The position numbers and the translations under genes are program-made. From Kutzneria buriramensis (GTDB lineage Bacteria > Actinomycetota > Actinomycetes > Mycobacteriales > Pseudonocardiaceae), in the NCBI RefSeq assembly GCF_003387475.1, contig NZ_QUNO01000002.1:1-64000 (forward strand): a DNA stretch of 64,000 bases, written 5' to 3'. Under the pieces are notes generated by a model. The model did not search any database, was not told the DNA's origin, and was given only the letters and a program-made list of their open reading frames with translations. Shown here piece after piece: positions 1 through 8,802 of this stretch (position 1 is the stretch's first letter; every line of letters starts with the position of its first letter).

Positions 1-87
1 GGTCCCATTCCGAACCCGGAAGCTAAGCCCTCCTGCGCCGATGGTACTGCACTCGTGAGGGTGTGGGAGAGTAGGACGCCGCCGGAC
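1..87 (+). rRNA. rrf: 5S ribosomal RNA, 3' part
   Basis: The first bases carry the conserved 5S segment CCATTCCGAACCCGGAAG, followed by the loop and helix region ending GCCGCCGGAC, which matches the actinobacterial 5S 3' end. About 30 bases of the 5' part lie before the window. A Rho-independent hairpin follows about 12 bases downstream, so this is the end of an rRNA operon. Confidence 0.95.
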
Positions 88-98
88 AAAATTTGGGG

Positions 99-140
99 AG
101 GCCCCTGCATCGTGGCGACACGAAGCAGGGGCCTTCTCCT
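99..140 (+). terminator. Rho-independent terminator of the rRNA operon
   Basis: Arms AGGCCCCTGC (99-108) and GCAGGGGCCT (125-134) are perfectly complementary around a 16-base loop, followed by a short T-rich stretch (TCTCCT). The position just after the 5S end fits rRNA operon termination. Confidence 0.85.
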
Positions 141-249
141 ATGTGTGCGTTACCCAGCAGGCCGACTGAAGGCGCGTCCGGTGCTGCGGAACGGCTACCG
201 TGTCACCTGGAGACCCCTTCGCGGGCTCTGCCATGTCTAGGAGGTTGTT

Positions 250-2661
250 GTGTCCAGGTTCGGGCAGCGTCCCGGCGATCGTGAGGGCGGTCAGCGCGAC
301 CGTCAGCAGCGCACCGGCGGTTTCGGCTCAGGCGATGGCCGGGGGAACAAGCAGCGCGGCACCGATCGCGGCGAGCGGCGGTCCTTCGGCGACCGTCAGC
401 AGGGCTCGGCGCCCCGCCAGGAGCGCGGCAGCTGGTCTTCCCGTGACAACAGCACCAGTGGCGGCAGCAGCAACCGTGGCACCGCCGGCGGCGGCTACCG
501 GGACCGCAACAACGACCAGCGCAGCGGCGGCGATCGCCCGCGCTACAACAACAGCGACCGCGACAACCAGCGCTCCGGTGGCGGCTACCGCTCCGATCGC
601 GCCGGCTCCGGCGACCGCCCGCGCACGGGCGACCGTGACCAGCGTCCGCGCTACAACGGTGGCGACAGCGACCGCCCGCGCTACAACAGCGACCGCGGTG
701 ATCGCCCGCGCTACAGCAACGACCGTGGCGGCGACCGCCCCCGATACAACGGTGGCGACAGCGACCGTCCGCGGTTCAACAACGATCGCGGTGATCGCCC
801 GCGCTACAGCAACGACCGCGGTGGCGACCGTCCCCGGTACAACAGTGGCGACAGCGACCGGCCCCGCTACAGCAACGACCGTGGCGGCGATCGCCCTCGG
901 TACAACAGTGGCGACAGCGACCGGCCCCGCTACAACAACGACCGCGGTGGCGACCGTCCCCGTCACAACAGTGGCGACAGCGACCGCCCGCGCTACAACA
1001 GCGACCGGCCGCGCAGCAACGACCGCAGCTACAACAGCGACCGCGGCGGTGACCGTCCCCGCTTCGGTGGCGACCGTGACCAGCGCGGCGGCGACCGCCC
1101 CCGTTACAACAGCGACCGTGACAACCAGCGCTCCGGTGGCGGCTACCGCTCCGACCGCGCCGGCTCAGGCGATCGGCCGCGTTTCAACAACGATCGCGGT
1201 GACCGTCCCCGCTACAACAGCGGCGACGGCGAACGCCCGCGCTACAACAGCAGCGACCGGCCGCGCACCGGCGGCGACCGCGACCAGCGCGGCGGCTACC
1301 GCAGTGAGCGTTCGGGCTCGGGAGACCGGCCGCGGTTCAACGACCGCAACGACCAGCGTGGTGGCGACCGTCCGCGTTGGAACAGCGACCAGCGCTCGGG
1401 CGACCGCCCCCGGTCGAACGATCGCTTCAACAACCGGGACCGCGACGACGTCCGCGATGGCACCAGCAGCCGTCCGCAGCGGCCGGCCAAGTTCCAGGAC
1501 CGTCGCAACACGACCGAGCGCACCGGCAACGACCGCGGCGGCTACGGGGACCGTCCCAAGCGGTTCGACGGCGACCGCAAGCCGCGCACGGCCGGTCGGC
1601 CGCCGCGGACCGAGTCGCGTCACGAGCGTCCGCGCGCCTTCGAGGAGCGCACGCCGCTGCGCGCCGTGGTCGACAACGAGCCCGTCGAGGAGCTCGAGAT
1701 CGCCGCGACGGAGGCCGCGGTAGAGGCCGCCGTCGCCGAAGAGGTCGCCGCGGACAAGGCCATCGACACGGTCGACGGCGTGGACGTCGAGGCTCAGGAC
1801 GAGGACCAGGAGCCGCAGGCCGGGCACGACGAGCCCCGGGGCGAGGCCACCGACGACCAGGCGCAGGACCCGGCCGCCGATGAGGCCCACGAGCGCACCG
1901 CTGACGGCGAACCGCAGGATCACCCCGCCGGGGAGCGCGTTGCCGAGGAGCGGCCGCGCGACCGGTCCGGCGCGCCGGAGCTGCCGGAAGGTGCCGTGTT
2001 CTCCGCGCTGGACGCCGAGGCGCGCATGGAGCTGCGGAGCCTGCCGAAGGCGCTGGCCGAGGTTGTCGGCGCGCACCTGGTGGCGGCCGGCATGCTGGTC
2101 GACGACGAGCCGGAAGAGGCCCTGGCGCACGCCCGGTTCGCTCGGGCCAAGGCGGCGCGGGTCGGGCTGGTCCGCGAGGCCGCCGGTCTGACGGCGTACC
2201 ACGCGGGTGAGTGGGCGGAGGCCCTGTCCGAGCTGCGTGCGGCGCGGCGGATGAGCGCCGGTCCGGGCCACCTGGCCGTGATGGCGGACTGCGAGCGCGC
2301 GCTGGGCCGTCCGGAGCGGGCGCTGGAGCTGGCCAAGGAGGCCGACGTCAAGCAGCTGACCAAGGCGGAGCAGGTCGAGCTGCGCATCGTCGCCGCCGGC
2401 GCGCGCCGCGACATGGGCCAGCTGGACGCCGCGGTGGTCGCGTTGCAGGGCGAGGACCTCGACCCGGCCAAGAACGAGCCGTGGAGCGCCCGCCTGTTCT
2501 ACGCCTACGCGGACAACCTCGCGGCGGTCGGCCGCACCGAGGAGGCCATCCGCTGGTTCCTCCAGGCCGCCGAGTACGACGAGGACGAGGAGACGGACGC
2601 CTCGGAGCGCGCGGTCGAGCTGAGCGAAGGTCACCTGGACGGAGAAGAGGAAGGCGAGTGA
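250..2661 (+). CDS. RG/DR-rich disordered protein with C-terminal TPR-like domain
   Basis: An 803-residue protein in three zones. Residues 1 to about 450 are a low-complexity tail of imperfect repeats built from DRPRYN, DRGG and SGDS, rich in Arg, Gly, Asp, Asn and Tyr. Residues about 470-590 are acidic and disordered. Residues about 590-803 form helical TPR-like repeats. The C-terminal part and the gene order correspond to the conserved TPR protein upstream of a HAD phosphatase in actinobacteria (Rv1691 position). The GTG start has an AGGAGG site at 239-244, five bases upstream. The Arg/Tyr/Gly tail resembles RGG-type RNA-binding or condensate-forming regions; this is inference. It overlaps the next gene by 4 bp. 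Several long antisense reading frames here are shadows of the repeats. Confidence 0.85.
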   Translation: MSRFGQRPGDREGGQRDRQQRTGGFGSGDGRGNKQRGTDRGERRSFGDRQQGSAPRQERGSWSSRDNSTSGGSSNRGTAGGGYRDRNNDQRSGGDRPRYNNSDRDNQRSGGGYRSDRAGSGDRPRTGDRDQRPRYNGGDSDRPRYNSDRGDRPRYSNDRGGDRPRYNGGDSDRPRFNNDRGDRPRYSNDRGGDRPRYNSGDSDRPRYSNDRGGDRPRYNSGDSDRPRYNNDRGGDRPRHNSGDSDRPRYNSDRPRSNDRSYNSDRGGDRPRFGGDRDQRGGDRPRYNSDRDNQRSGGGYRSDRAGSGDRPRFNNDRGDRPRYNSGDGERPRYNSSDRPRTGGDRDQRGGYRSERSGSGDRPRFNDRNDQRGGDRPRWNSDQRSGDRPRSNDRFNNRDRDDVRDGTSSRPQRPAKFQDRRNTTERTGNDRGGYGDRPKRFDGDRKPRTAGRPPRTESRHERPRAFEERTPLRAVVDNEPVEELEIAATEAAVEAAVAEEVAADKAIDTVDGVDVEAQDEDQEPQAGHDEPRGEATDDQAQDPAADEAHERTADGEPQDHPAGERVAEERPRDRSGAPELPEGAVFSALDAEARMELRSLPKALAEVVGAHLVAAGMLVDDEPEEALAHARFARAKAARVGLVREAAGLTAYHAGEWAEALSELRAARRMSAGPGHLAVMADCERALGRPERALELAKEADVKQLTKAEQVELRIVAAGARRDMGQLDAAVVALQGEDLDPAKNEPWSARLFYAYADNLAAVGRTEEAIRWFLQAAEYDEDEETDASERAVELSEGHLDGEEEGE

Positions 2662-3662
2662 CCGACACGGACCTGCTCGCCGAGTACGACGCGCTGCTGC
2701 TGGACCTCGACGGCACCGTCTACCGCGGCGGCGAGGCCGTGCCGGGCGCCGTCGAGGCGATCAAGGCGAGCCGGCGGCGCGGGGCGGGCATCCGCTACGT
2801 CACCAACAACGCCTCCCGCAAGCCGGGCAGCGTCGCCGCGCACCTCAACGAGCTGGGCTTCCAGGCCACCGACGAGGAGGTCAGCACCAGCTCCCAGGCC
2901 GCCGCGAGCGTCCTGGCCGAGCGGCTCACGTCCGGCGACCTGGTGCTGATCATCGGCACCCAGGCGCTCGCCGACGAGGTGTCGGCGGTCGGCCTGACCC
3001 CGACCCGGGAGTTCACGCCCGAGGTCGCCGCCGTCGTGCAGGGCCACTCCCCCGACACGGGCTGGCGCGACCTCGCCGAGGCCGGGCTGGCCATCCGCCA
3101 CGGCGCGTTCTGGGTGGCCTGCAACGTCGACGCGACGCTGCCGACCGAGCGGGGTTTGTTGCCGGGCAACGGTTCCATGGTCGCCGCGCTGAAGGCCGCC
3201 ACCGACGTCGAGCCGGTCGTCGCCGGCAAGCCGGCGCGGCCGCTGATGGACCAGGCGATCCGTTCCGCCGGCGCGCGTAAGCCGTTGGTCGTCGGCGACC
3301 GCCTGGACACCGACATCGCCGGCGCCACCGCCGCCGAGCTGGACGCGCTGCTCGTGCTCACCGGCGTCGCCTACCCCGCGCAGATCTTGCAGGCGCCGGA
3401 GGAGCTGCGCCCCCGCTACCTGTCGGCCGACCTGAGTGGCCTGCTCCGGCCCGTGTCCGAGGTGGAGATCGGCAAGCAGCCCGACTGGGACGTGCAGGTC
3501 GACGACCGGACGCTCATCGTCACTGGATCGGGTGACGGCGAGCCGCTGGCCCTGCTGCGGGGCCTGTGCGCGGCCTGGTGGCCGGCCGGCGGCGGCGCGG
3601 TGACCGTTCGAGCCGGCGATGACGCCTCAACGGTTGCCTTGGCCGCGCTGAATATCGGCTAG
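2658..3662 (+). CDS. HAD-superfamily phosphatase (glycerol-3-phosphate phosphatase-like)
   Basis: A 334-residue cytosolic HAD IIA hydrolase. Motif I is [13 protein letters not shown] near residue 13, with the nucleophile and acid Asp pair. [11 protein letters not shown] segment (motif II type) follows, and the motif IV region is [13 protein letters not shown] near residue 215. The last 80 residues form an extra C-terminal domain, as in M. tuberculosis Rv1692, a glycerol-3-phosphate phosphatase. The GTG start sits in a GTGA overlap with the upstream TPR gene, implying translational coupling. Substrate assignment rests on family and synteny. Confidence 0.9.
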   Translation: MTDTDLLAEYDALLLDLDGTVYRGGEAVPGAVEAIKASRRRGAGIRYVTNNASRKPGSVAAHLNELGFQATDEEVSTSSQAAASVLAERLTSGDLVLIIGTQALADEVSAVGLTPTREFTPEVAAVVQGHSPDTGWRDLAEAGLAIRHGAFWVACNVDATLPTERGLLPGNGSMVAALKAATDVEPVVAGKPARPLMDQAIRSAGARKPLVVGDRLDTDIAGATAAELDALLVLTGVAYPAQILQAPEELRPRYLSADLSGLLRPVSEVEIGKQPDWDVQVDDRTLIVTGSGDGEPLALLRGLCAAWWPAGGGAVTVRAGDDASTVALAALNIG

Positions 3663-3705
3663 CGTTGTCTACAGACAGACGAGTTACTCCATCCAGGAGC
3701 CACTG

Positions 3706-3963
3706 ATGACCCAGCCGCCAGTTCCGGGTCCCCCGCCGACCACGGGGCGCAGCCTGTCCGCTGGACCGCGCGGACCGATGTGGCCGGCCGACAACGGCGG
3801 GGGGCAAGCCCCCGACACCCCCGGCTCACCCATGGCGACCATCGACTACGCCGTCGCGAGGCTGGCGGAGCTCGACACGCTCGACGTCGCCGAGCACCCC
3901 GCGCGGTTCGAGGCGGTCCACGCCACGCTCACCGACGCGCTGTCGGCCATCGACGGGTTCTGA
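3706..3963 (+). CDS. Small conserved protein between HAD phosphatase and TlyA
   Basis: An 85-residue protein. The first 43 residues are Pro/Gly-rich and probably flexible. The last 42 are a predicted helical segment with Leu/Ala/Glu spacing (DYAVARLAELDTL). A small gene in exactly this slot is conserved in actinobacteria (Rv1693 position), supporting a real gene. The ATG at 3706 is preceded by AGGAG at 3691-3695. No function is known. It ends 4 bases before tlyA starts, so it is very likely co-transcribed. Confidence 0.75.
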   Translation: MTQPPVPGPPPTTGRSLSAGPRGPMWPADNGGGQAPDTPGSPMATIDYAVARLAELDTLDVAEHPARFEAVHATLTDALSAIDGF

Positions 3964-3967
3964 TCCG

Positions 3968-4774
3968 GTGACCCGCAGGGCGCGGCTGGACGCGGAACTC
4001 GTCCGCCGGGGGCTGGCCAGGTCCCGGGCGCACGCGTCGGAACTGGTCGCCAACGGCCGGGTGACCGTGCGCGGCACCGTGGCGACGAAGGCGGCGACGG
4101 CCATCGAGGCCGACACGCCGGTCATCGTGCGCGAGGACGACGACGACCCGAACTGGGCGTCGCGTGGCGCGTACAAGCTGGTCGGCGCGCTGGACGCGTT
4201 CGACATCGCGGTGGACGGCCGGCGCTGCCTGGACGCGGGCGCCTCCACCGGCGGCTTCACCGACGTGCTGCTGCGCCGCGGCGCTCGCCAGGTGGTCGCC
4301 GCGGACGTGGGCCGCGGCCTGCTGCTGTGGCGGCTCCAGACCGACGACCGGGTCGTGGTTCTGGACAAAACGAACGTGCGCGCGTTGAACCCCGACTTGA
4401 CCGACGGCGTCGTCGATCTCGTGGTCGCTGATCTTTCCTTCATCTCGCTCGGCCTGGTGCTGCCCGCCCTGCTGTCCTGCACGGCCGAGGACGGCGACCT
4501 GGTGCCGATGGTGAAGCCGCAGTTCCAGGTGGGCAAGGACAACGTCGGCCCCGGCGGCGTGGTGCGCGGCGGACGGCTGCGCGCGCAGGCGGTGCTGGGC
4601 GTCGTCGGCGAGGCCGCCGAGCTGGGGCTGCGCCTGCACGGCGTGGTCGCGAGCCCGCTGCCCGGGCCGTCCGGCAACGTCGAGTACTTCGTGTGGTTGC
4701 GTCGCGGCGAGCCGCTGCCGGCCGACCAGGCCGAGGCCATGGTCGCCACCGCGGTCAGGGAGGGGCCGAAATGA
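3968..4774 (+). CDS. tlyA: TlyA-type 16S/23S rRNA 2'-O-methyltransferase
   Basis: A 268-residue protein with an N-terminal S4 RNA-binding domain (residues 1-60, RARLDAELVRRGLARSRAHA) and an FtsJ-like SAM methyltransferase domain. The SAM-binding loop is DAGASTGGFTDVLL near residue 86; the later VKPQFQVG motif is typical of the family. TlyA methylates C1409 of 16S and C1920 of 23S rRNA and confers capreomycin susceptibility in mycobacteria. The length equals the family norm. It starts at GTG and overlaps nadK by an ATGA, within the conserved tlyA-nadK-recN order. Confidence 0.95.
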   Translation: MTRRARLDAELVRRGLARSRAHASELVANGRVTVRGTVATKAATAIEADTPVIVREDDDDPNWASRGAYKLVGALDAFDIAVDGRRCLDAGASTGGFTDVLLRRGARQVVAADVGRGLLLWRLQTDDRVVVLDKTNVRALNPDLTDGVVDLVVADLSFISLGLVLPALLSCTAEDGDLVPMVKPQFQVGKDNVGPGGVVRGGRLRAQAVLGVVGEAAELGLRLHGVVASPLPGPSGNVEYFVWLRRGEPLPADQAEAMVATAVREGPK

Positions 4775-5682
4775 CCCAGCTCAACGTGCACGGCGACCGG
4801 GAGATCCTGCTGGTCGTGAAGACCGGCCGGCAGACCAACCTGCGGCTGGCCGAGAAGGTCGCCGGCCGCTTCGCCGAGGCCGGCATCCGGCTGCGGGTGG
4901 TCGAGGACGAGGCCGCCGACCTGGACCGCTCCTGCTACGCCGAGGTGGCGCCGGCCAGCACCGCGGCCGTCGGCACCGAGCTGGTGTTCGCCCTCGGCGG
5001 CGACGGCACGCTGTTGCGCGCCGCCGAGCTGGCCCGGCCGTTCGGCACCCCGGTGCTGGGCGTCAACCTGGGCCGGGTGGGCTTCCTGGTCGAGGCCGAC
5101 ATGGACGACCTGGACGAGGCCGTGCAGCGGGTGATCGACCGCGACTACCACGTCGAGGAGCGGATGACGCTGGACGTCGCCGCCTCCGTGCAGGGCGAGG
5201 TCATCGCGCACACCTGGGCGCTGAACGAGGCCAGCGTGGAGAAGAGCAGCCGGGAGCGGGTGCTGGACGTGGTGGTCGAGGTCGACGCCCGGCCGGTCTC
5301 CTCCTTCGGCTGCGACGGTGTGTTGTGCGCCACACCGACCGGCTCGACGGCGTACGCGTTCTCCGCCGGCGGTCCCGTGGTGTGGCCGGACCTGGACGCG
5401 CTGCTGGTGGTGCCGAGCAACGCGCACGCGCTGTTCGCCCGGCCGTTCGTGGTGTCGCCGACGTCGGTGGTGGCCTTCGAGATCGACCCGCACGGGCATC
5501 CGGCGGTGCTGTGCTGCGACGGCCGCCGGCTGGTCGAGCTGCCCGCCGGCACCCGCGTCGAGGTGGCCCACTCCAGCACGCCGGTGAAGCTGGTGCGGCT
5601 GAAGCAGGACCCGTTCTCGGACCGTCTGGTGAACAAGTTCGCGCTGCCGGTGCAGGGATGGCGCGGCCCCGTTCTCGACTGA
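4771..5682 (+). CDS. nadK: NAD kinase
   Basis: A 303-residue ATP/polyphosphate NAD kinase that makes NADP. It shows the GGDGTLLRAAE motif (residues about 75-85), the NEASVEK catalytic and binding motif, and the TPTGSTAYAFSAGGP nucleotide-binding segment. The ATG start lies in an ATGA overlap with tlyA, indicating coupling. The length fits actinobacterial NadK. A stem-loop immediately follows the stop codon, before recN. Confidence 0.96.
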   Translation: MTQLNVHGDREILLVVKTGRQTNLRLAEKVAGRFAEAGIRLRVVEDEAADLDRSCYAEVAPASTAAVGTELVFALGGDGTLLRAAELARPFGTPVLGVNLGRVGFLVEADMDDLDEAVQRVIDRDYHVEERMTLDVAASVQGEVIAHTWALNEASVEKSSRERVLDVVVEVDARPVSSFGCDGVLCATPTGSTAYAFSAGGPVVWPDLDALLVVPSNAHALFARPFVVSPTSVVAFEIDPHGHPAVLCCDGRRLVELPAGTRVEVAHSSTPVKLVRLKQDPFSDRLVNKFALPVQGWRGPVLD

Positions 5683-5700
5683 CCAGCCCCTTCGGGCTGG
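5683..5700 (+). terminator. Short CTTC-loop hairpin after nadK
   Basis: CCAGCCC (5683-5689) and GGGCTGG (5694-5700) pair perfectly around CTTC, starting at the nadK stop. There is no T-run, so this may be a weak terminator, an mRNA-stabilising hairpin or an attenuator before recN. Confidence 0.45.
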
Positions 5701-5765
5701 CGGCGCTGACCGGTTTGGCGCGCCCCGGTCGTGGATCGTCAGGGGTTGGCACTAGTGTTCGACCT

Positions 5766-7556
5766 GTGCTGATCGAGATGCGTATCCAGGGTCTGGGCGT
5801 GATCGATGAGGCCAGCATCGAACTCCACCGGGGTTTGACGGTGGTCACGGGCGAGACCGGCGCCGGCAAGACGATGGTGGTCACGGGGCTGCACCTGCTG
5901 TCCGGCGGGCGCGGCGAGGCCTCGCGCGTCCGCACGGGCGCGGAGCGGGCCGTGGTGGAGGGCCGTTTCCACACGCCGGCCGGCAGCCCGGCGGCGGAGG
6001 TCGCGGCGAACGCGGGTGCCGACCCGGACGAGGACGGCAGCCTGATCGTGGTGCGCACGGTCAACACGGACGGCCGGTCCCGGGCGCACCTGGGCGGCCG
6101 GTCGGTGCCGGTCGGCGTGCTGTCGGAGATCTCCGAGCAGCTGATCGCCGTGCACGGGCAGAACGACCAGCTGCGGCTGACCCGGCCCGCCGAGCAGCGC
6201 GGCGTGCTGGACCGGTTCGCCGGCGAGGCGGTCGCCGAGCCGCTCGGCCGGTACCGCGAGCTGCGCGAGCAGTGGGTCTCCGTGTCGACGGAGCTGATCG
6301 AGCGCACCGAGAAGTCGCGCGAGATGGCCCGCGAAGCCGACCTGCTCAAGCACGGCCTGGCCGAGATCGAGGCCGTCGACCCGAAACCGGGCGAGGACGA
6401 GGAACTGCACGCCGAGGCGCGGCGGCTCGCCGACGTGGACCAGCTGCGGGAGGCGTCGCAGGGCGCGCAGTACTCGCTGAGCGGGCCGCCCGAGGTCGAG
6501 GCCGAGGCCGTCGGCGCGATGGCGCTGGTGGCGGAGGCGCGGCGGCGGCTGCTGGCGACCGAGGACCCGAAGCTGCGGGAGCTGGAGCCGCGGCTGGCCG
6601 AGGCGTCCGTGCTGCTCACCGATGTGGCGACGGAGCTCGTCGGGTACATCGAGTCGCTGGACGCCGATCCGGCGCGGCTGGAGCAGGTGCTGGCCCGGCA
6701 GGCCGAGCTGAAGCAGCTGACCCGCAAGTACGCCGCGGACGTCGACGGCGTGCTGGAGTGGGCGCGGGTGTCGCAGGAGCGGCTGGCCGGGCTGGACACG
6801 TCCGAGGAGGCGCTGGCCGAGCTGGCGCGCCGCCGGGACGAGCTCGCGGGGCAGCTGGCCGAGGTGGCGCTCGAGGTCAGCGCCGAGCGCGCCGCGGCAG
6901 CCGAGGACCTGGGCAAGGCCGTCACCGAGGAGCTCGGCGGGCTGGCCATGGCGCACGCGACCGTCGAGGTCGCCGTGCTGCCGCGGATCGCCGAGGCCGA
7001 CGACTCGGTGGCGCTGCTCGTGAAGGGCGAGCGGCTGCACGCCGGTCGCGACGGCGTCGACGACGTGGAGCTGCGGCTGATCGCGCACCCGGGGGCGCCG
7101 GCGCTGCCGGTGAACAAGGGCGCGTCCGGCGGTGAGCTCTCGCGGGTGATGCTGGCGCTGGAGGTCGTGCTGTCGCACGCCGATCCGGTGCCGACCCTCG
7201 TCTTCGACGAGGTCGACGCGGGTGTCGGCGGCCGCGCCGCCGTCGAGGTCGGCCGCCGGCTGGCCCGGCTCGCGCGCAGCCACCAGGTGATCGTTGTGAC
7301 CCACCTGCCGCAGGTCGCGGCGTACGCGGACCGGCACCTGGTGGTCAACAAGGTCGCCGAGGGCGGCCTGACCAGCAGCGGCGTGCGGGTGCTGGACGAG
7401 TCGGAGCGGGTGGTGGAGCTCGCGCGTATGCTCGCCGGCCTCGACTTCACGTACACGGGTCGGGCGCACGCCGAGGAACTGCTCGACGCGGCCCGCACCG
7501 ACAAGAAGGCCGACGAGCCCGTGCGCAAGACGAGGAAGAAGGCCGTCAAGCGCTGA
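5766..7556 (+). CDS. recN: DNA repair protein RecN
   Basis: A 596-residue SMC-like ATPase for double-strand-break repair. The Walker A motif GETGAGKT is at residue about 32. A long charged coiled-coil middle follows (residues about 170-370). The C-terminal half holds the ABC signature GASGGELSRVML, Walker B LVFDEVDAGVGG and the HLPQVAA switch. The GTG start gives the canonical MRIQ-type N-terminus; an in-frame ATG lies at 5778. It follows nadK by 83 bp, preserving the tlyA-nadK-recN order. A large inverted repeat follows the stop codon. Confidence 0.95.
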   Translation: MLIEMRIQGLGVIDEASIELHRGLTVVTGETGAGKTMVVTGLHLLSGGRGEASRVRTGAERAVVEGRFHTPAGSPAAEVAANAGADPDEDGSLIVVRTVNTDGRSRAHLGGRSVPVGVLSEISEQLIAVHGQNDQLRLTRPAEQRGVLDRFAGEAVAEPLGRYRELREQWVSVSTELIERTEKSREMAREADLLKHGLAEIEAVDPKPGEDEELHAEARRLADVDQLREASQGAQYSLSGPPEVEAEAVGAMALVAEARRRLLATEDPKLRELEPRLAEASVLLTDVATELVGYIESLDADPARLEQVLARQAELKQLTRKYAADVDGVLEWARVSQERLAGLDTSEEALAELARRRDELAGQLAEVALEVSAERAAAAEDLGKAVTEELGGLAMAHATVEVAVLPRIAEADDSVALLVKGERLHAGRDGVDDVELRLIAHPGAPALPVNKGASGGELSRVMLALEVVLSHADPVPTLVFDEVDAGVGGRAAVEVGRRLARLARSHQVIVVTHLPQVAAYADRHLVVNKVAEGGLTSSGVRVLDESERVVELARMLAGLDFTYTGRAHAEELLDAARTDKKADEPVRKTRKKAVKR

Positions 7557-7579
7557 GTTCTTGGCGCCGCCTTCGGCGT

Positions 7580-7716
7580 CGCGGCTCGGCCCCTTCGGGG
7601 CCGGTGCCTCGCCCTTGCTGGATTTCGATCACCCGCATCGGCTGAGTGGTGGGGCGTGTCGGGTGGCGGGCGATCGAAATCCAGCAACCGTGCGAAGCAC
7701 CGGCGGGGCCTCGCGT
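7580..7716. repeat. Long imperfect inverted repeat downstream of recN
   Basis: The core arms TTGCTGGATTTCGATC (7615-7630) and GATCGAAATCCAGCAA (7672-7687) pair perfectly. Imperfect complementarity extends outward through CCGGTGC.. and ..GCACCGG to a GGCCTCGCG end. A second element at 11918-12045 shares the outer ends but has a different, also perfectly paired core. The structure could terminate transcription or act as a mobile hairpin repeat. A smaller GGCCCC/GGGGCC hairpin is nested at 7588-7602. Confidence 0.7.
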
Positions 7717-7842
7717 TATCTCGTCTGCCGGTCAACCAGCCTGATGGGCCAAGACGTCAGGCGGGGGCAAACGTCTCGACAGCGCCGTGGGCGGGGTGCG
7801 AGGCTGCGCGGATGTTCATCCACTACGGCCACCGGGGCTGAC

Positions 7843-8802
7843 GTGGGCCGCCCGACCCTGGAGGACGTCGCCCGGCTCGCGGGCGTGTCCCGGTCGACGG
7901 TGTCCCGGGTGATCAACCGCCAGCCCGGCGTCGCGCCGCCGCACCGGCGCCTGGTCCAGGAGGCGATCGCCGAGCTGGGCTACCGCCCGCACCTGGGCGC
8001 CCGGGCGTTGGCCTCGGGGCGGGCCGACGCGGTGGATCTGGTGATCGTCGACGAGGATCCGGCGGCGTTGAGTGCCGATCCGCACTACGCACGGGTCATC
8101 GCCGGGACGGTGAATGCCTTGGTGGGTAAGAAGGATGTCCGGCTCCAGATCCGGCTGACGTCCGAGGCGACCGATCTGCGCGGAGGTCTCGGAGCGGTGC
8201 TGGTCAACGTGCGTCCCGAGCTGGCGTCTCAACTCCGCCACCGCTACGGCTGGATCGTGTCGATGGGTCGGTCCGCCCCGCGCGTCTCGTCCATCGAGCC
8301 CGACAACGCCGACGGCGGGCGGCTGGCCGTCGACCACCTCTACCGCGCCGGTAGGCGCCGGATTGCGGTCATCGGCGGCCCCGAAAGCAATCCTTGTGCC
8401 GTCGAACGCCGCGAAGGCGGACTTCGTGCCATCCGGGAGGCGGGTCTGGAGCCGTTGCTGGGCAACGGCGACTTCACCGCGGCGACGGCGGAGCGGGTCA
8501 CCCGGCGGCTGGTCGCGGAGCACCCCGACCTGGACGCGGTGTTCGCCTCGTGCGACCTGACGGCCGCCGGTGCGCTGCGGGCGTTGGCGTCGATGGGCCG
8601 TCGGGTGCCGGACGACGTGGCGGTGGTCAGCTTCGACGACGGGGTCATCGCCGCCTCGCTGGGCCTGACGTCGGTGCGGCAGACCGTCGAGGAGAACGCC
8701 GCCACGGCGACCCGGATGGTGTTAGCGCGCGAGTGCCGCCGGGTGATGGTCCCGGTCTCCCTTACGGTTCGGCAGAGCGGCGGACAGCACGGCGACGCCT
8801 AG
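7843..8802 (+). CDS. LacI-family transcriptional regulator
   Basis: A 319-residue repressor. The N-terminal HTH has the standard LacI form TLEDVARLAGVSRSTVSRVIN, followed by the hinge helix region. The rest is a periplasmic-binding-protein-like effector domain with the late VPDDVAVVSFDD and VRQTVEE motifs that close this family. The GTG at 7843 is the last start before the HTH. The final 81 bp overlap, in antisense, the 3' end of the MFS gene at 8722-9879. A TTA leucine codon sits at 8722-8724. The ligand is unknown; a CebR-like operator lies nearby at 9899. Confidence 0.9.
   Translation: MGRPTLEDVARLAGVSRSTVSRVINRQPGVAPPHRRLVQEAIAELGYRPHLGARALASGRADAVDLVIVDEDPAALSADPHYARVIAGTVNALVGKKDVRLQIRLTSEATDLRGGLGAVLVNVRPELASQLRHRYGWIVSMGRSAPRVSSIEPDNADGGRLAVDHLYRAGRRRIAVIGGPESNPCAVERREGGLRAIREAGLEPLLGNGDFTAATAERVTRRLVAEHPDLDAVFASCDLTAAGALRALASMGRRVPDDVAVVSFDDGVIAASLGLTSVRQTVEENAATATRMVLARECRRVMVPVSLTVRQSGGQHGDA

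Noticed and set aside
600-1400. CRISPR-like array
   Set aside because: The repeated units are in-frame codon repeats of a disordered protein, with irregular length and no distinct spacers.
328-2634. Long antisense and alternate-frame reading frames over the first gene
   Set aside because: They are low-complexity shadows (Ala/Val/Thr or Arg/Gly runs) of the DRPRYN repeats in very GC-rich DNA, without ribosome sites or recognisable domains.
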